From Temnopleurus reevesii (Eukaryota; Echinodermata; Echinoidea; Temnopleuroida; Temnopleuridae): a DNA stretch of 24,960 nt. Shown here piece by piece: positions 16,850 to 24,960 of the stretch. The stretch covers positions 1,089 through 26,048 of the forward strand of contig BQKZ01008561.1 in NCBI GenBank assembly GCA_036244855.1, given 5' to 3'. The notes beneath the pieces are model-generated. The model saw only the letters and a program-made list of their open reading frames with translations. It ran no database searches and was not told the DNA's origin. Position 1 is the first letter of the stretch. Each line of letters begins with the position of its first letter. Made by a program: the position numbers and the translations under genes.

Positions 16850-18388
16850 CTTCCTTAGCGTTGCGTCATTCTGGGGCCCCGCGTCCTGGTTCCGAACTGA
16901 TGGGTAGCGGCGCTCCCGGCCTGCGGAGCGCCACTAAGCACTGCTTGGGTCGTGCCACTTCGATTCCATCCAGAGTTTGGTTTCGCCGGCATTGGTCCCG
17001 CACCCCACGGCCGTGGGGGGGACCGTGGACCCGCACCCCACACGCGTGGGGGGGGTCCTTGCCGACTAACCATCTGGGAGACGGACGTCCCGTCTCCCAA
17101 CCCTGTACCGGGCCTGCTGGCACCGGCACTGGGACTCCACCCGCTTACCTCGGATCCCGGAGGATTAACGTTACCGTCCGAGGACAGATCCGCGTCGTTC
17201 CGATGACGACCAACCCGACTGAAGGGACGAATCCGCAGATGAACCTTAGTCGAGGATCTAGGCTAACAGGGGATCTGTATAGGAGTAGAACAAGACTGCG
17301 CCGTTCTAAGGGCGCAGGATCAACTCCCAGGTTCCGTGTCTACGGAATCTGGAAGAGAATTTACTTTCTAAGTACTTCTGTAGAAGAACTGAGAGAGCAA
17401 TAATATTTAGTGAAGTCCACTGGTTTGGCGGATGGTCAACTAATACGTCCGATGCTCTGGCGGACTAACCAAGATAATAAATTTTTAAACTAAGTCCGGC
17501 TCATTAACGACGGACGTTACAAATTTTTCTAAGTCCGACATCTTGGCGGACCAAGAACAACTAATTATCACAACCCAAGTCCGGCTATTTTGGCGGACGA
17601 GTAAGACTAGTCTACAGGAGGACTAGTAGACGTTTATCTGTTTTTGAAACACAACGGGTAAGTCCGTAACGTAAGGCGGACAAACAAAAAAATTTCTAAG
17701 TCCGACGGCTCTGTGGGAGTGAGAGAAAAAAAATTATTTTTTTTAAAATTTTTTATTTCTAAATTTTTCCGTCGGCGGAATTTAATTCAGGCGACAGAGT
17801 ACCAAACTGAGAACTAGAAGTCGCAGTAGTCATACACAAGAGAGAATCTATAAAAAGCAACAATTCCCGAAGGAAGAGAAACAAAAACAAAATGGCGCTG
17901 ACCCTTATCCCGGAAGTCTACAGCAACCGGAAACGGAAAAACTGCCACGTGGCTAACTTGCGCCCGAGGTAGAATTAAACAACCAAAAAGCGTAGAGAAT
18001 TAAATCAAAGTACCGATTTTAGTTTACAAGAGTCATGTATTTAATTAATATAAGGAACACCCTTCTTAGAACAACATCCCACACCTCGGAGAAGCGTCAC
18101 ATAGACGAGCTGTTTGACTGTAAGTCGGCTCTCACACGCAACTCCATCCCTGTACGTTTATACAATGGGCGGCCACGGGTTGATTCTACTGACGTTTATG
18201 TATAAAACCAATGGCTACTTTCTACCAAAAGAAGGGTGGCACTTGATATAAAATCTCTCAAATGAACGCTAAGCGTAATGAGGCTTTTATAAGCGCAGTT
18301 CTGTTCAATTATTAACGCAAAACACGCAGAAGGAAAGGTCTCACCCGAGAGCGAATCTTGACAACGTCTGGTCCTTAGCAGGGCGATG
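16850..18388. other. DIRS element 1 leader region
   Basis: This is the non-coding 5' part of the element on the minus strand. The GC-rich part (16850-17400) contains two similar palindromic blocks, CCCCACGGCCGTGGGG near 16998 and CCCCACACGCGTGGGG near 17036, each in a GCACCCCAC repeat context. From 17411 to 17780 there is an array of short hairpins. The rest, 17780-18388, is AT-richer and without recognised features. Confidence 0.6.
17411..17780. repeat. Array of AAGTCCG...GGCGGAC hairpins
   Basis: Six units with one inverted-repeat design lie at 17413-17432, 17446-17465, 17492-17515, 17531-17552, 17577-17598 and 17660-17681. Each is 20-24 nt, with TCCG and CGGA arms around 8-12 nt, for example AAGTCCGACATCTTGGCGGA. 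A seventh left arm (AAGTCCGACGG at 17698) has its complement at 17769 (CCGTCGGCGGA). AT-rich spacers of varying length separate them. Arms are conserved and loops are not, which points to an RNA or DNA secondary structure. Confidence 0.75.
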
Positions 18389-18556
18389 GTGAAGAATGAG
18401 TTAAAATGGAGATCTATATCTATAAAGCGCCACCTCGCGGTCGCAGGCGGAGGCGGGAATTGAGGGGCGCGATATAAGGAAAGTTTTGTCTTTTGTTAGT
18501 TTCGGTCTTAGCATTGTCCTGGGGAACAAAGCAAAGGTAAGAGAGGGTCATGCGAT
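18389..18556. repeat. Right inverted terminal repeat, DIRS element 1
   Basis: About 168 bp matching the inverse complement of 12970-13139 with few differences. It includes GATCTATATCTATAAAGCGC and CATTGTCCTGGGGAACAAAG. It is followed by CATTGAAGTAAAT up to 18569, the terminal segment repeated in the ICR. Confidence 0.92.
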
Positions 18557-18569
18557 CATTGAAGTAAAT

Positions 18570-18935
18570 AAAAAAATTGCAAAAGAAATGTAGTGTGCGA
18601 TTAAAAATGATTCAAAGTCTAATATCCATCCCTCAAAATTGTCAGGAAAAAAATCTAATGTACATGCACGTCTCAACAAAATTGCTCAACATTTTCTGTT
18701 AGATATTGATGGAGGATTTAAAAGATGGTGAAAATTCGAAATACTACTTTAAATACTGAGCAAACTATTAAAAAATGAGAAAAACAATGGCTAATAACAT
18801 GCAATGACAATAAACCAAGAAAAATATCAAGAAATTAGCATTTTATTCAGTGCAATATGGACAAAATGAGTAATTTAGTAAGGTGCATCAATCAAAGAAT
18901 TAGAATGTGCATGCACATTGCAAAAAATTACTTAC
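18570..18935. repeat. Intron, copy A of the duplicated segment (right half)
   Basis: Homology to 19976-20372 starts immediately after the DIRS end. Shared landmarks are TGATTCAAAGTCTAATATCC, ATGGACAAAATGAGT and TTAGTAAGGTGCATCAA. It leads into the donor of the partial microexon at 18944-18936. Confidence 0.85.
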
Positions 18936-18944
18936 TCAAACTCT
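18936..18944 (-). CDS. Laminin microexon, copy A, cut by the N
   Basis: Only the last nine bases of the 24-bp microexon remain (AGAGTTTGA), followed by the donor gtaagt. The rest is lost at the N at 18945. The retained bases equal those of the whole copy at 20396-20373. Confidence 0.65.
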   Translation of the reverse strand, partial: RV

Positions 18945-18945
18945 N
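18945..18945. other. Ambiguous base / assembly join
   Basis: This is the only N in the window. To its left the sequence is inside the microexon of copy A; to its right it is inside exon B of copy B. Intron between these exons, several hundred bp long in copy B's arrangement, is absent. The N therefore marks a contig join or breakpoint, not a single uncertain base. Confidence 0.8.
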
Positions 18946-19033
18946 ATCTCTGCAAGTCCGTCTTCGACAGCATCCAAGTTATCCTTCACCATCTCGACCT
19001 CCTGTTCGACATCATTCAGCTGATCCCGGAGAT
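18946..19033 (-). CDS. Laminin coiled-coil exon B, copy B (truncated at the N)
   Basis: These 88 bp are identical to 11941-12028, including all synonymous positions, and the same acceptor CTAG precedes them. The last 29 bp of the exon and its donor are missing because the sequence stops at the N. The following intron sequence, read upstream in the gene, diverges from copy A straight away. The copy encodes the same heptad helix. It is either the second allele of exon B or a true duplicate that lost its 3' end. Confidence 0.85.
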
Positions 19034-20372
19034 CTAGGAGTGCGAGACAAACACATTTCCTTAATTGATCTTCATCAAAAGCTACTTTAATAATCCTTAA
19101 CAGTGTCACCTTTTCACATTTTTTACTTCATCATTTTTGCAATATTAGTAGACACACAGATGATTTACTTTGTCTCATAAACAATATCCAAACAGATGTG
19201 CTGGTGACAGAACTGTCACTGTTACAACTTATAAATGTGGAAATAAGATCACTTTGAAAATCAGGCAGTTGCTATCCTCTCCCTACCTTGTAAAGAGATT
19301 TGTAAAATTTCTATTCTACAATCAAGTCTTTTACAACTTCTTATAACTATGCATTTTGTATAATTTCTGTTTTCTTGAATAAATTTAGTGCAAGCGCTTT
19401 GGGCCATTCTCAGAAGGAGCGCAGTATAAAATCTGGTATGGTTCATGTGTATTAATCACATTAAGTACATCAATTATGCAGGATTAGAAAGATAAGAATA
19501 AGAATGCACTGAGAATGTTTGCAGTCTAGATCTTTTCAAAATCATACAGTACATGTATAACTACCCATTATCACATGTAGATATGAATGTGAATAAATTA
19601 CAAGGTATATTCCTCACAAAACAGAAGGTAAAATGCTCAAGAGGTAACAGTGTAAAGAGAACATGCTTCAATGTTAGTTGTGTGCATAAGTGAAAAACTG
19701 ATAGCTCAAGATGAATAGTTAATGTGATTTATCTGGAATTCTTTGAAAATGAAACATGATTAACTTAGTAATGGGGAAAATCCCTCATTTAAAATAAAAG
19801 TCAGATTCTAAAGTTCATAATGATGTGCTAACTTATTAGTTCAAATTTGTTGCAAATATGTACATTTTTCAGATCTAATGTCATGAATTAGTTGAAAAAG
19901 GGAATGTGTAATGAAGATTATGTACATGTACAATAAAAAACTTAGATAATTGGAGACTACATGGGCTGAAAAAGAAAATTTACAAAAACAAAATTGTAGT
20001 GTGGGAATAAAAATGATTCAAAGTCTAATATCCATCCCTCAAAATGGTTAGGAAAAAATCTAATGGACATGCAACTCTTAAAAAAAGAATCGTTCAACAT
20101 TTTTTTGTTAGATATTGTAAGAGGATTTAAAAATGGTGATGATTTGAAATACTTAAAAAAATAATAATATTCAGTTCTTATACACTTTAATGAGCGAATC
20201 ATTAAGAATGAGAAAACATTGACTATTAAATTCCATGCAATGACAATTAACAAATAAAATTAGCAAGAAATCATAAATCAGTGCGATATGGACAAAATGA
20301 GTGATTTAGTAAGGTGCATCAACTAAAGAATTACCGGTATAATGTGCATGCACAATACGAAAAGCTACTTAC
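19034..20372. repeat. Intron, copy B of the duplicated segment (empty DIRS site)
   Basis: This is the whole intron between the microexon and exon B, here without a DIRS insertion. The part up to about 19975 corresponds to 12029-12932 and the part after it to 18570-18935. The pre-insertion site lies around 19960-19985. A degraded SINE-type tail (GCGCTTTGGGCCATTCTCAG) occurs near 19395. Confidence 0.82.
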
Positions 20373-20396
20373 TCAAACTCTGATTAAATAGCGAGA
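20373..20396 (-). CDS. Laminin coiled-coil microexon of 24 bp
   Basis: An excellent acceptor (TGCTTTTTCCCCAATGCAG) and a consensus donor (GA|gtaagt) enclose TCTCGCTATTTAATCAGAGT plus TTGA. Phase is 1 at both ends, which fits exon B: the codons read S-L-F-N-Q-S-L and then Asn across the junction into LRDQLND. The heptad pattern continues through the join. The exon was found by its splice sites and phase. Conservation of its last nine bases and donor in copy A supports it. Confidence 0.68.
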   Translation of the reverse strand, partial: SRYLIRV

Positions 20397-21292
20397 CTGC
20401 ATTGGGGAAAAAGCATCCATAGGCAAAGGGCAGGGAAAATGGATATGTATGGATAAAATCTTTAGATATACATTTATACGCAAGAAAACACATCAATGTA
20501 TAAAGCACACAAAAATGCATTCAGAAAACCTTCATATAAATTGAACCTTTAGGAAAATTTATCAAATGTATATGATTTTTTGTAAAAATTTATTTTCTCA
20601 AAATACCCCAAACTGCAAAGTTCTGTCATGCAAGTTATGAAAAACTTTGGAATCATGTTTACACATGAGTAATTTCAGTTCTAGAATAATCTCTTTTGCT
20701 ACATTAAACATCCTGAGAATTGTGCCAGTAGTGAAGTGAAACAATTACCAAGTGGTCCCTAACTTTTTTTTGGTAGTGTAAAAAGAAATTCTAAGTACAT
20801 GTACATGTATCCCCAAAGAGCTTGGTCCCATCTTTTTTCCTGCAAATACAATATATTTGCATGTACTGTAGGAGAAATGTTTTTGCAAGGGAGAGAGATA
20901 GATAATACCATATTTCTCTTTAAAAGTATGTATAGGCTGTCTGATGTATTGGTACAGTGGGTACTCAGAAATGTAATCCAGTGAATCGCAATATCCGTGA
21001 TATAAAGATGGAAACCCTGGTCCCAGCTCTTCATTAAATGTTTTAACCCTGATATAACTGAAACTATTACACAGTTTTTCTGATTGAAATAAGCACCTCT
21101 TTATGCCGAGTTTCTACTGTACCTTGGCTGCAATTCTTTTTTTTTTTACACATGAATCTAAGGACAGTACAAACTCGCATGCTAAAAATTATGCATCTTG
21201 CTAGCAATACTGGGGAGACGGACGGAAAAGCAACTTTTGAACATGACTAAGGAGCATTTTGTAAGCAAATGGGGAATACATAAACACTAAAA
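20397..21292. other. Laminin intron between the microexon and DIRS element 2
   Basis: This AT-rich intron holds one MITE (20955-21119). No further exon was recognised on the minus strand, so the next upstream laminin exon probably lies beyond DIRS element 2, outside the window. Confidence 0.55.
20955..21119. mobile_element. TA-flanked MITE, second family member
   Basis: It starts CAGTGGGTACTCAG and ends CCGAGTTTCTACTG, an imperfect inverted repeat, with TA on both sides (20953-20954 and 21120-21121). Internal sequence GATATAAAGATGG...CTGGTCCCAGCTCTTC matches the MITE at 768-944. It is non-coding. Confidence 0.6.
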
Positions 21293-21295
21293 CAC

Positions 21296-21375
21296 ATATG
21301 TATGTTCGGTAGTGAACATTTTATCTGCGTGATGAGCTTTACTTACCTATCCATATATAAAAAATGCCATTTCTT
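21296..21375. repeat. Left terminal region, DIRS element 2
   Basis: The sequence ATATGTATGTTCGGTAGTGA through CTTTACTTACCTATCCATAT is repeated in inverted form in the ICR. From about 21336 (GCTTTACTTACCTATCCATA, then AAATGCCA) it should be the terminal inverted repeat proper, because the same string ends the ICR at 21604-21638. Its partner lies outside the window. Confidence 0.75.
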
Positions 21376-21537
21376 GCCTTGCCCCCAAAATCTCGGCAAA
21401 AAACAGAACTATAGAAAAACATAAAAAGCCCCTAGAAACCCTGGGAAACCCGTCACAAATCCCGAAGCATGCAATCCTCTTTCTTGTCGCCTACAAAGAC
21501 ACAAATTATTTTCCACGAGCAGGAGGAGGAGAGTCCC

Positions 21538-21637
21538 ATAGGTAAGTAAAGCTCATTACGCAGATAAAATGTTCGCTACCGAACATACATATCTGCTTTA
21601 CTTCGCTTTACTTACCTATCCATATATAACAAATGCC
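21538..21637. repeat. Internal complementary region (ICR), DIRS element 2
   Basis: Bases 21538-21592 are the inverse complement of the left end, 21296-21347, with two or three changes. Bases 21593-21637 (CTGCTTTACTTCGCTTTACT and on to CCATATATAACAAATGCC) should be the inverse complement of the unseen right end. It lies downstream of the recombinase stop, the normal DIRS position. Confidence 0.82.
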
Positions 21638-21764
21638 AGATTCCAACAGGAGATCCCGGAGGGTGGGAGAGTGGAAAAATCAGGAGAATCTGACTCTAAG
21701 TAAAAACGATGAACCATCATGCTGAGAGGGTGGTTACTAGGGGAGAGCCGGTCCCCAGCGAGCT

Positions 21765-22875
21765 TTAACGCTTCTTGGAGCAGGAAAGGACAGCCGAGGC
21801 AAATTTAGCTTCGCTAGTCAGAACGTCAGAGAGGTAACAAGAGGTGAAGGTGTTGGGATTCTTCCAGAAAGCTGCCTTCAGGATATCATTGAGGGAAACC
21901 CCTTGGAATAGGGCCCAAGAAGCAGAAAGACCCCTGGTATCATGGGCTCGTACTCGGGAAGAATGAAGGACACAGCCTCCACAAGATCTAAAAGCTAAAA
22001 CGATCCAGCGAGATATAGTATCTGGGGACACGGCTCCATGAGGAGAATGAACGCTAACAAACAACTGATCAGACGAACGGAGAGGCTCCATCCTATGTAG
22101 ATACCATTTCAGAGTCCGTACAGGGCACCACAACTTGTCCTGTTCTAAGGACGAGAACGATTTCAGAGAGGGGAGGTGAAGAGGAAGATTGATTCTTAGC
22201 TAAGAACTTAGCATGAGGAACTAATCTGACTCCGTTCGTCTCCCAACGAATGTGACCTGGAGAAACACACAGAGCATGGAGGAAACTTCGCCTCCTCGCG
22301 GAAGACACTGCTAGTAGAAAAACTGTCTTGATAGTCAAATTCATGAGGGAAGCGTCACTCATAGGTTCAAAGGGGCTTTTGGTTAGAGAGCGCAAGACCC
22401 TGGAGAGGCTCCATGAAGGGCTCAACTTCTTTTGAGGAGGTCTAGCTAGGAAAAACGATTTTACCAGTCTGAAAAGATGTTTGGCAGATGACACAGACTC
22501 GCCTTCGGGCCATTTTCCCCGGTGGATAGCCGCAATAGCGGACCTATAGCCCCTGATGGTAGAGATAGAAAGCCCTTTATCAAAGAGATAAACGAGAAAA
22601 CTGGCGATCTCTCCTACAGACGCCGAGGTCGGATCCACTTGGTGTTCTCCACACCAGACGAAGAAATGTCGGAGTCAAGAATCGTAAGAACTCCTAGTTG
22701 ATTGTCTGAGAAAAAGGGAGGACGTTTCTGAAGCCCTGTTCGAAAGGCCTGCCTGGGCCGCACTAGACCTGATATACTCCACAACATTAACCGCAGGAGT
22801 CTCACCTGCGGGTGGTAAATCGTCGTTCCTGGTTGACGGAGAAGGTTCACGTTCTCCGGGAGAATCACCGGGGGT
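21765..22875 (-). pseudogene. DIRS element 2 tyrosine recombinase (one stop, one frameshift)
   Basis: The N-terminal part has SLFLRQSTRSSYDS, then an in-frame TGA at 22677-22675, and the same frame resumes through VWCGEHQVDP, ISTIRGYRSAIAAIHRG and AVSSARRRSFLHALC, which carries the first catalytic Arg. Near 22165 the frame shifts by one and continues as LWCPVRTLKWYLHR, SRWIV, RAHDTRGLSASWALFQG (the HxxR pair) and FTSCYLSDV with the catalytic Tyr, stopping at 21765. All catalytic residues are thus present across two frames. The 5' part overlaps the RNase H frame, as is usual in DIRS elements, so the start is approximate. Confidence 0.85.
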
Positions 22876-22892
22876 TGGTCGAGAAGAATTAT

Positions 22893-24507
22893 CTACGTCG
22901 GAAACCAAGGGCGTTTGGGCCACCAAGGAGCAACCAGGAGGAGGGAGGCTTTGTCCTCCTCCACCTTCTGCAACACCTTGCTGATCAGCGAGAAAGGAGG
23001 AAAAGCATAGCCTCTGATGTTCGTCCATGAGATCGATAGAGCGTCCGTCGCCATCGCGGCCGGGTCCTTGTGTTTTGTACAATAACGCTGGAGCTGTTTG
23101 TTCAGTGAGGAGGCAAAGAAATTGACCTGAGGAGACCAGAGTTCCTGGAAGGCCAGCTTGATCACTTCCGGGTCCAGTTGCCATTCCAAGGGGAGATAAC
23201 ACCCCCTCGAGAGAAAGTCCACCACGTAATTGTCTTTCCCGGGAATGTCCGTAGCAATTAGTCTGATGTTCATCGACTCGCACCATTCGAGAATCTGGAG
23301 GGCTAATCTGCACAAACTTCGGGATCGGGTACCTCCTTCCCTGCTGATGTAGGACACCACGGTCAGGTTGTCGGACTTGATCAGACCGGAGAATCTTGAA
23401 TCATCTTCCGGAATTGGAAGAGAGCTAGTTGTACAGCCATCATCTCTAAAACATTGATGTGCAGCCTTTTCTCTTTCTCTTTCCAGGTTCCCTGGATATA
23501 CTCTGAGTCCAATGCCGCTCCCCAGCCTAGAGTTGACGCGTCTGTATTAATTATCAGCTTCGGAGATGGAGAGACAAATGGTTTCCCTCTCTGAAGAATA
23601 GGGGATGACACCCAAAGATACACAGCTGACCTCAGTGGAGCTGTCAGATTGATGAGCTTGTTCAAGGGGTCCTTGATCGGGTGGTATTGCTTTAGAAAGT
23701 CCAACTGGATAATCCTCATTTTCCTCCGGCAAAATTGAACAACGTCAACAAGACTTGGAAGGAGGCCCAAAAATTAGAGCCAACGACGGGCTGGTGAAGC
23801 GGGACTCTCGAGGATGGATTTTCCCACCTCCCTGACTCTGGCGATCCTGTGAGAGGTGGGGCAAGCGATTTGAAGATTCAGATCCAGTTTGGCCCCCCAA
23901 AACTCCGGGAGTTGGGATGGAGTCATCTGAGATTTCCCGTAGTTGATCAGAAAGCCGAGCTTTGAGACAAGCTAGGTCGTGATTTTCAAGTGGAGACAAA
24001 GATCCTGACTGGACCTCGCTACGATGAGCCAATCGTCTAAATACACAAATATCTTGATACCCATCTCTCGCAGGTGGGCTGCAACCGTTTGAACAATCCT
24101 CGTAAAGATGCCAGGAGCCGATTTGAGGCCGAAAGGGAGGGCGCGGTACTGATACACATCGTTTCCGATTGCAAAACCGAAGAAGCTTCTTGCGGGAGGC
24201 GCTATGGGGACATGCAAATAGGCGTTTTTCAAATCTATCGTGGCTGCCCATTCGCCTGCTTTTAGGAGGGGGAGAATACTTGCCAGGTTTTCCAACTTGA
24301 AAGTTGCATTTGGAATGTATTTGTTTAGTCTCTTTAGATTTAGCACCATTCTGAACCCGCCCGAGTCAGAAATACCGGGGAAATTACCGAGGCAATGGAG
24401 GAGCTCACCTTGCGAATCTCATTTTTGTTTAGAAGAGATTCTATTTCATGGAGGAGGGCCTCTCGTTTTTGAGAGTCCTTGGGAAAGTTTGTTGTTTTGT
24501 TAAAAAA
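22893..24507 (-). pseudogene. DIRS element 2 reverse transcriptase / RNase H (several frame breaks)
   Basis: The reverse transcriptase palm is open in 24349-23972: MVLNLKRLNKYIPNATFKLE, TIDLKNAYLHVPI (motif A), ALPFGLKSAPGIFTRIV (motif B) and VYLDDWLIVA (motif C). The frame is lost just after, with LGFLINYGKSQM in another frame. RNase H lies in 23770-23381 with INTDASTLGWGAAL and HINVLEMMAVQLAL, followed by a one-base shift near 23390 into LIKSDNLTVVSYISREGG, which holds the next catalytic Asp. A TAA at about 24510 and a shift near 24370 separate this region from the upstream frame. Catalytic residues look intact, unlike element 1. Confidence 0.87.
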
Positions 24508-24960
24508 TTAGAGGTTCAGATTTCCTTTTATTGGAGGGGTATACCCGAATTGGATGATATCTAGAACGAACTTGTCCGATGTAATCTTGGATGTAACCTC
24601 CTGCTCTAACTTGAAGCTCTCTAGAACTTGATCACGTTGGATAGAAGTGCATTGTAAAGCTGTACGAGCAGCCAGCTCAAACTGTTGATCGGAGACACGG
24701 AGAAGTAGGTCGGAGAGCTTCTTTCTATCTCCCTCCGAAATACCCAAAGGATCTGATTCACGGAGAGCCATGATGGTATTAGACTGGTATGCAGCCAGCC
24801 TCATGGAACAACGGGCTGTTTTATCCAGTACGAGCAAATCATTGTCCATCTTTCTGAAAGAACGAGACCTCAAATAATTATGGCTGGCCTTCTTGGCTCC
24901 AGCGTCCCCGACACGAAGAGCAGCCTTGGGAATATTGAGAGAGCTAAAGGTACTATCAAA
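24508..24960 (-). CDS. DIRS element 2 ORF1 / RT N-terminal region (partial, open at the window edge)
   Basis: The frame is open from the window edge to a TAA at about 24510, at least 150 codons. It includes KKASHNYLRSRSFRKMDNDL, an Ala/Leu-rich helix region (RLAAYQSNTIMALRES, ELAARTALQ) and ends with ITSDKFVLDIIQFGYTPP. The last motif matches the ITSDP-VL-I---GY segment that opens the reverse transcriptase of DIRS elements. The helical part is similar in kind to the C-terminal part of DIRS ORF1. The stop probably interrupts what was one continuous frame into the reverse transcriptase. Confidence 0.65.
   Translation of the reverse strand, partial: FDSTFSSLNIPKAALRVGDAGAKKASHNYLRSRSFRKMDNDLLVLDKTARCSMRLAAYQSNTIMALRESDPLGISEGDRKKLSDLLLRVSDQQFELAARTALQCTSIQRDQVLESFKLEQEVTSKITSDKFVLDIIQFGYTPPIKGNLNL

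Larger units (their letters stand above)
12933..18569 (-). mobile_element. DIRS-like tyrosine-recombinase retrotransposon, element 1
   Basis: This is a complete but decayed element of about 5.6 kb, far richer in GC than the flanking intron. In coding (minus) order it has a right terminal repeat, a long leader with a hairpin array, ORF1, reverse transcriptase/RNase H, tyrosine recombinase, an internal complementary region (ICR) and a left terminal repeat. Boundaries come from the ICR, which is the inverse complement of the right end (...GAAGTAAAT) joined to the left end (CAGTAAAATTAGC...). No target-site duplication is visible, as expected for recombinase-mediated insertion. Host homology to 19034-20372 continues on both sides, confirming insertion into an intron. 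Confidence 0.9.
21293..24960 (-). mobile_element. DIRS-like retrotransposon, element 2 (right end off window)
   Basis: The left end is at about 21293-21296, where the sequence matched by the ICR begins. The ICR follows at 21538-21637, then tyrosine recombinase, RNase H, reverse transcriptase and an ORF1/linker region, all read from the minus strand and continuing past 24960. Relative order is the same as in element 1 but the sequence is clearly a different family: the termini are unrelated and GC content is lower. Coding parts carry fewer breaks than in element 1. Confidence 0.88.

Noticed and set aside
16855..17129. Pro/Gly-rich minus-strand frames upstream of ORF1
   Set aside because: They translate the paired palindromic repeats (PPRVWGAGP-type units) and stop before ORF1. 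They could be a relic of an ORF1 start, but nothing supports this.
15133..17403. Several plus-strand frames of 100-180 codons in DIRS element 1
   Set aside because: They lie opposite reverse transcriptase, ORF1 and leader in GC-rich sequence where stops are rare, and show no known motif.
17411..17780. CRISPR-like array
   Set aside because: The repeated units are hairpins of variable spacing inside a eukaryotic retrotransposon, with no cas genes and no constant repeat length.
20759..21034. 91-residue minus-strand frame upstream of the microexon
   Set aside because: It overlaps the MITE at 20955-21119, has no splice-phase fit and no coiled-coil pattern.

Overview
The window looks like intron-rich nuclear DNA of a marine invertebrate deuterostome, most likely an echinoderm. 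It is AT-rich, with multi-kilobase introns, SINE tails, TA- and TTAA-flanked MITEs, DIRS-type retrotransposons and frequent TACATGTA motifs. The species call is inference.

One host gene is readable, a laminin alpha chain on the minus strand, running from about 20.4 kb down to 479. Its 5' exons and everything after the start of LG2 lie outside the window. In transcript order the exons are: a 24-bp microexon (20396-20373), a coiled-coil exon (12028-11912, with a second truncated copy at 19033-18946), an 87-bp four-cysteine EGF-like exon (11278-11192), two more coiled-coil exons (10613-10428 and 8076-7922), four exons making LG1 (3931-3776, 3278-3148, 2388-2244, 1840-1719) and the first LG2 exon (653-479). 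Splice phases agree at every junction: 1-1 through the coil and EGF exons, then 0, 0, 2, 0, 2, 0. LG1 contains no cysteine. Just downstream of the first LG1 exon is a tandem copy of its last 38 codons that keeps frame and splice signals and could be an alternative exon.

Two DIRS-like tyrosine-recombinase retrotransposons, both coding on the minus strand, sit in the upstream part of the gene. Element 1 (about 12933-18569) is GC-rich and complete in outline: inverted terminal repeats, an internal complementary region (ICR) that matches both element ends joined head to tail, a leader with an array of short hairpins, ORF1, reverse transcriptase/RNase H and tyrosine recombinase, the last two broken by frameshifts and stops. 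Element 2 (about 21293 to beyond the right edge) is less decayed. Its left end and ICR are present, and its right end is off the window.

The sequence on either side of element 1 is repeated a second time without the element, and the two copies meet at a single N at 18945 that cuts both inside exons. This is either two haplotypes stitched into one scaffold or a local tandem duplication. The remaining space is intron holding microsatellites, a ~190-bp tandem array, MITEs and SINE fragments.
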